From an uncultured Clostridia bacterium (GTDB lineage: Bacteria; Bacillota; Clostridia; TANB77; CAG-508): 16,729 nt of DNA. Location of the stretch: assembly GCA_934131055.1 (NCBI GenBank), contig CAKOZB010000015.1, positions 1 to 16,729 of the forward strand, given 5' to 3'. Shown piece after piece: positions 6,542 to 14,116 of the stretch (positions are counted from its first letter, which is position 1; every line of letters begins with the position of its first letter). The notes below the pieces were generated by a model. The model had not been told where the DNA came from. It saw nothing but the letters and a program-made list of their open reading frames with translations, and did no database searches. A program made the position numbers and the translations under genes.

Positions 6542-8200
6542 TTACTTTTGTTGTGTAATTATTTTTACAAATTTCATTATATCCATAATATTTATATATC
6601 CATCTTCATTTAAGTCTGAAGCTAAGAATTGCAACCCACTTAAGTTTGAACTTCCAATTACATGTTTCTTTACTTTCATTAAATCCATAATATTAGTTTT
6701 TCCATCTCCTGATGGATCTGCCTTTACAATTATTTTATAATTTTTTTGATTTATACTTAATATATCTCCTGTTCCAATCAATGTGTTCTTTTCAACTTGC
6801 ATACCATTTCTATAGATATTTACTTGACTAGTATTTAAATTTTGTATAAATTTTTCCATTGTTGTATTTGTTAGAACATTATTTATCTTGTCATCTTTTA
6901 CAGTGTAAACATCACTAATCTTTTCTGGTTCTTCTGGTTCAATTATAGGCTCATAGTGTATATGTAATGTTATATAATTATAATCTGAATCTTTCATTGT
7001 AAAAGTCAAATCTTGCTGTTCTAACGCTATTAATTTTACAATCATAAAACTCATGTCATCTGCTATTTCATATGTTATGCCTGGTTCCATTTGAAAGCTC
7101 ACACCATTCACGTAAATCTTACTATCTTTATTTTGCAAATCTTTGAAAATTGAAGTAAATACTATTTTTACATCTTCTGTTTCTAATTTTTCAGTTATAT
7201 TTAAATTATAAATTTGATTATATATCGTAATTTTAAGTAAATTTGTAAGTGTATCTATTGGTGATGTATCTATAATATGGTTTGCATCCAAATACAAATA
7301 TTTAATACTACTATTATTATTAAAAACTGATATATCCTGAATTTCATTTTTATTCAAGTTTAAATTATATAGCTTACTTAAGCCATCAATATTCTCTATA
7401 TTGTCAATTTTATTATTGCTTGCGCTCAAGATTTCTATGTTTTTTAAATTTTGTATTCCATTTAAGCTTGTTAATTCATTATAATTCAAATTCGCTTTTT
7501 TTACTGAATTATTTGTTTTAATGTTTGCTATTGTACTAATCTTATTTCTGCTAATATCTAGACTTTCCAATGACTCAATTTTAGTTATCTCATCACAGTT
7601 AATAATCTTATTTCCAGAGATAGACAAATCTACTAATTTTGTTAATCTAGATATTCCTGTTAGATCTTCAATTTGATTATTATCCAAATACAAATATTTT
7701 AGTTTAGTTAAATATGTTATATCTCCAATTCCATTTATTTTATTATTACTCAAGTTTAAATTTTGTAGGTTACTCAATTTATTTACAAATGCTGTATTCG
7801 ATATATTATTGCTACTTGCACTTACCTTTGTTAAACTTGTAAAATTATTAAGTACACTTAAATCTTCAATTTCATTCCAGTCAAGATAAATCCACTCAAT
7901 ATTTTTATTCTCAAAAAGTTCAAGTCCATTTAAACTTTTTATATTTTTTCCTGCTAGATTTAATTGTTTTCCACTAGCAAGTGAATCAGATGTAATTTTT
8001 TCAATATCTGACATTAAAATATTATTCTTAGTATTATCATTTTCAACTTTTTTTATTATTTCTAAAATAGCATTTTTTAGATTTTCATCTTCAAAGTAAC
8101 TTGTTACGTCTTGGTCTGTATTTGCAAAAGAATTAATGCTAAATAAAAAAACAACAAAAGAAAAAGTTAACAATATTATTCTTTTTATTTTTCTTTGCAT
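6542..8200 (-). CDS. Secreted leucine-rich-repeat protein with a C-terminal dockerin
   Basis: A 552-residue protein. A signal peptide (about 1-26, cleavage near SFA-NT) and a helical cap (about 31-78) are followed by eleven 22-residue internalin/SDS22-type leucine-rich repeats at about 79-320 with strict periodicity (for example LKYLYLDNNQIEDLTGISRL). Next come a beta-rich region (about 325-415), a short Pro/Glu linker (EPIIEPEEPE) and a dockerin-associated domain (about 445-490). A type I-like dockerin follows at about 492-550. Its two calcium-loop repeats, DPSGDGKTNIMD (D495 to D506) and DLNEDGYINIMD (D529 to D540), are both intact. There is no sorting signal or C-terminal span, so surface retention must come from dockerin binding. 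The obvious partner is the cohesin encoded 14 bp downstream. The ligand of the LRR face is unknown. Confidence 0.88.
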   Translation of the reverse strand: MQRKIKRIILLTFSFVVFLFSINSFANTDQDVTSYFEDENLKNAILEIIKKVENDNTKNNILMSDIEKITSDSLASGKQLNLAGKNIKSLNGLELFENKNIEWIYLDWNEIEDLSVLNNFTSLTKVSASSNNISNTAFVNKLSNLQNLNLSNNKINGIGDITYLTKLKYLYLDNNQIEDLTGISRLTKLVDLSISGNKIINCDEITKIESLESLDISRNKISTIANIKTNNSVKKANLNYNELTSLNGIQNLKNIEILSASNNKIDNIENIDGLSKLYNLNLNKNEIQDISVFNNNSSIKYLYLDANHIIDTSPIDTLTNLLKITIYNQIYNLNITEKLETEDVKIVFTSIFKDLQNKDSKIYVNGVSFQMEPGITYEIADDMSFMIVKLIALEQQDLTFTMKDSDYNYITLHIHYEPIIEPEEPEKISDVYTVKDDKINNVLTNTTMEKFIQNLNTSQVNIYRNGMQVEKNTLIGTGDILSINQKNYKIIVKADPSGDGKTNIMDLMKVKKHVIGSSNLSGLQFLASDLNEDGYINIMDIMKFVKIITQQK

Positions 8201-8243
8201 AAGAAAATCCCTTTCTTATATAATTCTACATTATCTCATGTAA

Positions 8244-8272
8244 ATTATATAAAAAAGGGAGAAAAAGGTCAA
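8244..8272 (-). promoter_or_regulatory. Strong SigA-type promoter of the LRR-dockerin/cohesin operon
   Basis: On the minus strand TTGACC (8267-8272) is followed after exactly 17 bases by a perfect TATAAT (8244-8249). Transcription should begin near 8236, giving a leader of about 36 bases with the ribosome site GAAAGGGAT at 8207-8215. Phased direct repeats end at the -35 box. This promoter can separate expression of the surface module from the upstream glycan operon. Confidence 0.78.
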
Positions 8273-8273
8273 T

Positions 8274-8303
8274 AATTGTAACAAAATTGTAATTTAATTG
8301 AAA
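8274..8303 (-). promoter_or_regulatory. Three 11-bp-phased direct repeats upstream of the LRR promoter (putative operator)
   Basis: On the minus strand the 8-mers TTTCAATT (8296-8303), TTACAATT (8285-8292) and TTACAATT (8274-8281) follow one another with exact 11-base spacing and abut the -35 box. Tandem sites at one helical turn are typical of OmpR/PhoB-family response regulators; B. subtilis PhoP boxes share this 11-base period. The regulator is not encoded here, so its identity is open. AT-richness raises the chance of coincidence, but three units in phase beside a promoter are notable. Confidence 0.5.
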
Positions 8304-8308
8304 TACAG

Positions 8309-9310
8309 TTAAATTTTTAAAACACTATAATAAAATTTTAACGTGTATATCATTTTGTTTTTCAACAAAAATATAAATATCTTATCTTTAATATTTCCAT
8401 AGTTATTTTCTTTTATTATTTTATAAAACTCTTTCATATTCACTAATTTATCTATTTCAATTCTTATTATCGATTTATTTTCATTTTTTATACTATTCAA
8501 GTAAGTTTTCATAATTCGAAAATAATTTCTTTTCTGATTTTTTTCAATCATCTCTTGGGGTATATTCCAATTTTCTAATAGCTCTACATGGCACTTATTA
8601 AGTCTTAAATCTAATTCTAATTGATTAGCATATTTTTTATTTCCAAGTGTTTCTCTATTTCTTTGAACATAATGATTAAACGCTTTATTTAATATTAAAA
8701 ATTTTCTAGTTTTTTTTAATACTCTACAATTAAATTCTGTATCTTCTATTCTTGATAAATTCAATTCGAATATAAGGTTATTTTTTTCCAAAAACTGTTT
8801 CCTATATAATTTATTCCATGCATATCCAATTGTTTTTAACAGATTTTCATTTATCTCTATTTGTTTTATATCATCGTCACATTCAACATTAACTTCTTGA
8901 GATAATGTATTTTTATATTCTTTTTTTAATTTTCCATTTGCCTTTTCAAAATCCACGTAAAATCCACAGATAATTACATCTTTACCTTCCGATCTGCTCA
9001 TCATCTCTTCAATCATTGTACTTTCTATATAATCATCTCCATCTATAAAACATAAAAAATCTCCACTTGCATATTTCATTCCTTCATTTCTTGCTGATGA
9101 AAGCCCACCATTTTCTTTATGTATAACTTTAATTCTACTATCCTTTTGGGGATAATTATCTATGATTTTTGAAGAATTATCTGTACTGCCATCATCTATA
9201 ATTATAACTTCTATTTTCTTATAGCTTTGTTTTATTATTGAATCAATACATCGATTAATATATTTTTCAATATTATAAACTGGAACAATTATGCTAACTA
9301 AATTATTCAT
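8309..9310 (-). CDS. Glycosyltransferase family 2 (GT-A fold)
   Basis: A 333-residue cytosolic or membrane-associated sugar transferase. The GT2 nucleotide-sugar fold is clear: VSIIVPVYNIEKYINRCIDS at the N-terminus, IIIDDGSTDNS with D39 and D40, ENGGLSSARNEGMKYASGD, and the metal-binding FIDGDDYIE with D90 and D92. The C-terminal third is Lys/Asn-rich and lacks an obvious membrane domain. It resembles the EpsJ/WcaA type that adds sugars to the lipid-linked repeat unit; donor and acceptor cannot be read from the sequence. It is the last gene of the glycan operon, starting 4 bp after the flippase gene, and ends close to the LRR promoter with no terminator hairpin between. Confidence 0.9.
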   Translation of the reverse strand: MNNLVSIIVPVYNIEKYINRCIDSIIKQSYKKIEVIIIDDGSTDNSSKIIDNYPQKDSRIKVIHKENGGLSSARNEGMKYASGDFLCFIDGDDYIESTMIEEMMSRSEGKDVIICGFYVDFEKANGKLKKEYKNTLSQEVNVECDDDIKQIEINENLLKTIGYAWNKLYRKQFLEKNNLIFELNLSRIEDTEFNCRVLKKTRKFLILNKAFNHYVQRNRETLGNKKYANQLELDLRLNKCHVELLENWNIPQEMIEKNQKRNYFRIMKTYLNSIKNENKSIIRIEIDKLVNMKEFYKIIKENNYGNIKDKIFIFLLKNKMIYTLKFYYSVLKI

Positions 9311-9314
9311 ATTC

Positions 9315-10844
9315 TTATCCTTTCTTAATTTTATTTATAGCAGGAATAAATAAATTCTTTTTTATATATTCATATTCCTCAGTATTTTTATACACAAAAT
9401 AATATAATATTATTGCTATTAACATACAAACTATTCCCTTTATTAAAAAAATAAATATATTAATTTTTTGACATTTTTCAAAAACAATAGTACAAATAAA
9501 TATTATTATAATTGTAATAATAAAATTCTTCCCATTATTTTTGAAATACTCCTTAACATCTTGATGAAAATGCACCTTATATAATATAATTGGCTCATAC
9601 CATATATTAGTCATTACTCTTGCTAATATAGTTGCTAATACGATTCCAAAAACTCCAAATTTTTTTCCCAACACTATAGAAAATATAATATTTAAACCAG
9701 CTGTAATTAAAATTATATATTTAGTATTTTTAAATAAACCAGTAGTTTCTCTATATACCCAAATAGGATTTAATATTCCTTTTATATAAAATAGTAATAC
9801 AATTGCATAAACAATTTCTTTTTCCAATACATATTCATTACCAAAAGCAATCAATATAAAATCATTAAATAAAATAATTAATTCTATTGCACACATTCCA
9901 AACATTATGTTGCAAATCATATTTATTACCTTAAATACTTTAAATTGTCTATCTTTATTCGACTTTGCTACCAAATTTCCTACACTTGCTGTTAAAGCAT
10001 TAAAAACAATTGTAGTAAATGCCTCTATTGCAGATATTACCATCAAATAATTTGAATAATATCCAACCCACACTGTGCCAACAAGTATAGAAATTAGAAT
10101 ATTGTCTGTATTATTAAGAATAACTCCTCCTATTTTATAATACAGCATTGATTTCATATTTTCAAATATTTTTTTTCTTTCATCTTTCGGTAGTTCCGAT
10201 TTTTGTTTTATATAAGGATACATCTTTTCAGTAATTATAGCACCAACAATATTGGTAATAAGTGTACTTAATATTTGAACTATCAAATAAAAAATAAAAT
10301 TTCTAGTTAACAGTAATATTACAATTTGCAATATGCATTGTATAAAATATATAATAAAATTATATATTTTTATTATATATAATTTCTGATCTGCATTCAG
10401 TATAACTGTTCTGCTTGCAAAAATATAAGAGGCTACTGTATTGATTAAAAATAATAGATAATACACATTTATATGTTCTATCTCAACTGAAGTATTTACC
10501 AAATATTTTATAAATGGAACTAATCCTATGCCTATTATAAAAATTGTTATTGCAACAATATTATATATTTTTTTATAAAAATTCATAAGTTCTGAAATTC
10601 TTTTTTGATCATTTTCAGCCAAAGGTTTATACATACTATATATAATAGCACTTCCCATTCCTAGTTCTGCCACAGATAATATTGTTATTACGTTTGAAAA
10701 CAGTCCATTAATTCCAGAATATTCTGCCCCTAAAATTCTCACAAAAACAATTTTTGTTCCAAAATTCAAAATTAGTGTTAATATTTGACTTACTATTCCC
10801 AAAATAATATTTTTAGTTGAATTATATATTCTTGACTCTTTCAT
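9315..10844 (-). CDS. Wzx-type polysaccharide flippase (MOP superfamily)
   Basis: A 509-residue, very hydrophobic membrane protein with about 12 or more spans. The N-terminus, with the segments NIILGIVSQILTLILNFGTK, FVRILGAEYSGINGLFSN and VITILSVAELGMGSAIIYSM, is typical of oligosaccharide flippases of the RfbX/Wzx group. They move lipid-linked repeat units across the membrane for polymerisation outside. This, together with the EpsG-type polymerase and the Wzz-like protein, indicates a Wzx/Wzy-dependent pathway. Its ATG overlaps the pyruvyl transferase stop codon (ATGA, 4 bases), so translation is probably coupled. Confidence 0.92.
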   Translation of the reverse strand: MKESRIYNSTKNIILGIVSQILTLILNFGTKIVFVRILGAEYSGINGLFSNVITILSVAELGMGSAIIYSMYKPLAENDQKRISELMNFYKKIYNIVAITIFIIGIGLVPFIKYLVNTSVEIEHINVYYLLFLINTVASYIFASRTVILNADQKLYIIKIYNFIIYFIQCILQIVILLLTRNFIFYLIVQILSTLITNIVGAIITEKMYPYIKQKSELPKDERKKIFENMKSMLYYKIGGVILNNTDNILISILVGTVWVGYYSNYLMVISAIEAFTTIVFNALTASVGNLVAKSNKDRQFKVFKVINMICNIMFGMCAIELIILFNDFILIAFGNEYVLEKEIVYAIVLLFYIKGILNPIWVYRETTGLFKNTKYIILITAGLNIIFSIVLGKKFGVFGIVLATILARVMTNIWYEPIILYKVHFHQDVKEYFKNNGKNFIITIIIIFICTIVFEKCQKINIFIFLIKGIVCMLIAIILYYFVYKNTEEYEYIKKNLFIPAINKIKKG

Positions 10845-11911
10845 TGCTTACTTTCCCTAATTACCTCTTCAATTTTTTTGTATTTAATATCAAAGTTTAT
10901 AACATTATCTTCAATATTCTCATTTTTCAAAAAATATTCAATATTATTTATTATATCTTCATTCGAAAAATCTTCAGATATTAACTTTATATTTTTGTAA
11001 TTTTTTAACCAAGTGTAATACGTTGATTCAATCTTCCCATTCGAGTTCGGAAAAACAATACATGGAGTTCCAGTTATTACACAAAATATCATTCCGTGTA
11101 ACCTGTCAGTTAAAACAACTTTTGACTTTTTGAAAGTATTCCAAATCTCACTTAGATATTTTTCTCTTTCATTTTCTGTAATACTAACTTTTCCTACATG
11201 TGTGTCTTTAAAATATAACAATTCTTTATATTTCAATGTCAATAAATCTATAATTTCCTGTTTTCTCGTTTTATTAATTTTATTTTCATTGTCATTTCTA
11301 AAGCAAATAGTAATATTCTCTCTTTTAAGTTTTGGTTCTTTTTTATTTAAAGATAAAACAATATCAGGTGCTAAATAAATATTATTTAGCTTAAAGTTTT
11401 TCTTCATTACATTAAATGATTTATTTTCTCTTGCAAATAAAACCAATTTCTTATTTCTTTTATAAACTTCTTTTGCTTTCTTTAATTTTTTATTTCCTAA
11501 CTTATCTTCCGAAAAATCAATAGTTTGTGGGAAACAAACGACTGTATTTTTTTTAAATGTCTTTATAAATGCTTGTCTCATATCTTCTATTTCTTGATAC
11601 AAGTTGCCAAAATTTCCACCACCAATTATTGTAATAACATCATCTTTGCCTATTACCCTTTTTAAAGATTTCATATTTTTATATGTCTCACTAATTGGAA
11701 TCTCTATAACTTCATAATCAGGAAATTTTTCTTCCAAAAATTTCCTTTGTGCATACGTTATTGCCACATCCCCGAGATTTCCATAATCTGCCGCTAATGC
11801 TAAAACTATCTTTTTATCTTTCTTTTTATAATCTTTATAAATATCATTTCTTGATATATATTGAATAATTTTTTGTTTTATTTTTAAAGGTATAAGTCTT
11901 TTAATATTCAT
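10841..11911 (-). CDS. Polysaccharide pyruvyl transferase family protein
   Basis: A 356-residue protein of the polysaccharide pyruvyl transferase family (PF04230), which includes CsaB, EpsO and the WcaK/AmsJ group. Members typically put a ketal pyruvate on a sugar, giving the polymer negative charge. Visible family motifs are ALAADYGNLGDVAITYAQ near the N-terminus, IIGGGNFGNLYQE, and TDRLHGMIFCVITGTPCIVF in the second domain. I chose the ATG at 11911 because GGAGG (11916-11920) lies just upstream and it leaves a 10-bp gap to the previous gene. An in-frame ATG at 11950 would give 369 residues with an odd 29-base overlap. Donor (phosphoenolpyruvate) and target sugar are inferred only from the family. 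Confidence 0.85.
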   Translation of the reverse strand: MNIKRLIPLKIKQKIIQYISRNDIYKDYKKKDKKIVLALAADYGNLGDVAITYAQRKFLEEKFPDYEVIEIPISETYKNMKSLKRVIGKDDVITIIGGGNFGNLYQEIEDMRQAFIKTFKKNTVVCFPQTIDFSEDKLGNKKLKKAKEVYKRNKKLVLFARENKSFNVMKKNFKLNNIYLAPDIVLSLNKKEPKLKRENITICFRNDNENKINKTRKQEIIDLLTLKYKELLYFKDTHVGKVSITENEREKYLSEIWNTFKKSKVVLTDRLHGMIFCVITGTPCIVFPNSNGKIESTYYTWLKNYKNIKLISEDFSNEDIINNIEYFLKNENIEDNVINFDIKYKKIEEVIRESKQ

Positions 11912-11921
11912 TTTTCCTCCA

Positions 11922-13034
11922 TTATAATTTACCATCAAATAACTCTTCAATCTCTTTTATCCTATTTCCCATTTCAAAATTTACTTTTCTTTCAATTGCA
12001 AGTTTTCTATACTCTTCTCTCATCGTACTATCCATAATGATTTTCTTTAGCCCTTCATACAAAGCTTCTTCATTATTCTCTACAATTATTCCATATTTTC
12101 CTTTTTCTAAAATTTCATCCATTCCAGAACACCTTGTCGTTATAACTGGTTTACCAACAACCAAAGCCTCCGTTACAGCCGTACTATAACCTTCAATAAA
12201 AGATGCGCAAATATAAATATCTGCCGCATTTAAGTATTTATATGGATTTTCTTTATATCCTAATAATTTTATGTTTTCTGATAGATTGTTATTTTCTATA
12301 TAATTCTCTATTTTATTTTTTTCAGGTCCGTTTCCCAGAATCCATAAATCACATTTTATTCCCTCTTCAATTAGTCTTTTAAAAATTCGAAGTAATCTGT
12401 CATACCCCTTACTCTTTACCAATCTTGCTATAGTAATAACCACAACATTACTATTATTAATATTTATTTTTTCCTTTGAAAGCTCTTCTATTTTATTAGT
12501 ATCAATTAAATTTCTTATTATCTTTTCATTTTTTAATTCTATATTATTTATGTGATTATGAAAATTCTCTTGTGTAGTGTTTGCGACAAATACAGTTAGA
12601 TCATATTTTTCATATGTATTATACAATTCTTTTTTTGTTCTATATGAAGACAAAAAATCTTTATCCTCTTTCATTTCTGTGTGGACCCAATTTATTAATT
12701 TAGTATTTTCATTTGAGCATCCACTTACGATTCTTGTAGATGGGCCTTCTAAGTAAGATACAATAATATCATATTCTTCCTTTATCATATATTTATATAA
12801 TATTTTTCTTGAAAACAATTTAAAAAAATATATATTCCCCCTAAACATTCTTTTAAAAACATATCTGTATTTAATATTACTATTTAAAAATTGTTTATTA
12901 ACACCATAATCAAATATTGTCTGTACCGTAATATCATATTTTTGAGGATTTAAATTATTTACCAAATTTACTAGCACTTTCTCAGCACCACCACCTCCAA
13001 GTGTTGGTATAAAAAATAATATTCTTTTTTTCAT
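11922..13034 (-). CDS. Glycosyltransferase family 4 (GT-B fold)
   Basis: A 370-residue retaining glycosyltransferase of the GT4 type. The N-terminal acceptor domain has FFIPTLGGGGAEKVLVNL, and the C-terminal donor domain has TIARLVKSKGYDRLLRIFKR and LWILGNGPEKNKIE. The E-x7-E signature is E281 to E289 in FIEGYSTAVTEALVVGKPVI. No membrane span is apparent; such enzymes work at the cytosolic face on lipid-linked intermediates. The EGYSTAVTEA variant occurs in capsule and teichoic acid GT4 enzymes, but the sugar cannot be told. It starts 11 bp after the EpsG-type gene. Confidence 0.92.
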   Translation of the reverse strand: MKKRILFFIPTLGGGGAEKVLVNLVNNLNPQKYDITVQTIFDYGVNKQFLNSNIKYRYVFKRMFRGNIYFFKLFSRKILYKYMIKEEYDIIVSYLEGPSTRIVSGCSNENTKLINWVHTEMKEDKDFLSSYRTKKELYNTYEKYDLTVFVANTTQENFHNHINNIELKNEKIIRNLIDTNKIEELSKEKININNSNVVVITIARLVKSKGYDRLLRIFKRLIEEGIKCDLWILGNGPEKNKIENYIENNNLSENIKLLGYKENPYKYLNAADIYICASFIEGYSTAVTEALVVGKPVITTRCSGMDEILEKGKYGIIVENNEEALYEGLKKIIMDSTMREEYRKLAIERKVNFEMGNRIKEIEELFDGKL

Positions 13035-13045
13035 TCTTTCCTTCC

Positions 13046-14107
13046 TTATTTATTAAAAATAGTTTTATATGGCAACAAGTTCGAGTCTACTGGTAACAAC
13101 ATACACATATAAGCAAAAAAGCAAATTACAACTAACGTACAAAATAAACTTCGCTGTCCTTTTTTCAATCCATTTATAAATTTAGGATATAGTAATAAGT
13201 TATATATTTCAAAATACATACTAAATCTTGAAATATATGTACTTTTTGTAGCTAAACATAGTACCAAAAAATTTATCATCGCAAAATTTATTAATATATT
13301 CATTTTTTTATCATTTTTATAGTTCATATAATACATAAACGACATTATTATCGGTATAAACGCTACCAAAACTCTAAATATATTAACCCCATCATCTTCA
13401 TTATTTATTGTTGTATAACTCTCATACCTTGTTCCACTGGTAATATTCTCAAATTTATCTAATATGCTATCTAATCTCATTGAAACTACTATCAATAAAA
13501 TTATAATTATAAATATTTTTCTACCAAAGGGACGTTCTTTAACAATAAAGTACACTGGTATCATTATAAGTGCAGATATATGTATTGTACTGGCTAAAAT
13601 CACACATATAAAATATTTTATAAAATTATCATTCCATATATATTTTATTGCCCAAAATAAAATAATGCTTGCAATCCATTGTCTCATACCATTAAAAGCA
13701 GAAAAATAAACCATCATTGTAATATATAAATACACACTTAATGTAAATGATTTAGAATATTTTTTTAAACAATATATAACCATACCTACATTGAATACAC
13801 TAATAAAAAATATTACTACTTGTGGTTCCTTACTAATAACTCCTATTATCCATACAAGTATTGAAAAGCCTCTTTCAAATGGAATAAAATCACCATATGA
13901 ATTACTAATTAATATACTAAATGGGAAACTAAGAATTTTATTAAATGTATAATAGTATGTGCCAAAATCAGTTCCAACATTCCATCGTATCCCTGATACA
14001 ATAATAAGCGGAATTGCAACTACTATACTATATAATATATTTGTCTTTTTTTCTGCCAGTGCAGATAATGCAACTACTAATATTAAAACAATTAAATAAA
14101 TACACAT
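13046..14107 (-). CDS. EpsG-family polysaccharide polymerase
   Basis: A 353-residue multi-pass membrane protein of the EpsG family, with about nine or ten spans. The diagnostic segment is GIRWNVGTDFGTYYYTFNKI at about 39-58, matching the R-x2-VGTDY-x2-Y motif of EpsG and related Wzy-like enzymes. A second feature is the FNGMRQWIASIILFWAIKYI segment near the middle. It probably polymerises flipped repeat units on the outer face of the membrane, serving as Wzy. It starts 9 bp after the beta-helix gene, whose last codons contain its AAGGAA ribosome site. Confidence 0.88.
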   Translation of the reverse strand: MCIYLIVLILVVALSALAEKKTNILYSIVVAIPLIIVSGIRWNVGTDFGTYYYTFNKILSFPFSILISNSYGDFIPFERGFSILVWIIGVISKEPQVVIFFISVFNVGMVIYCLKKYSKSFTLSVYLYITMMVYFSAFNGMRQWIASIILFWAIKYIWNDNFIKYFICVILASTIHISALIMIPVYFIVKERPFGRKIFIIIILLIVVSMRLDSILDKFENITSGTRYESYTTINNEDDGVNIFRVLVAFIPIIMSFMYYMNYKNDKKMNILINFAMINFLVLCLATKSTYISRFSMYFEIYNLLLYPKFINGLKKGQRSLFCTLVVICFFAYMCMLLPVDSNLLPYKTIFNK

Positions 14108-14116
14108 ATTTTCATT

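Noticed and set aside
5700..8200. A cellulosome locus
   Set aside because: There is no glycoside hydrolase, no carbohydrate-binding module and only one cohesin. The setting is capsule or exopolysaccharide synthesis and wall sorting.
11912..11950. Upstream ATG at 11950 as start of the pyruvyl transferase
   Set aside because: It would overlap the previous gene by 29 bases and add residues unlike the family, while the ATG at 11911 has GGAGG just upstream.
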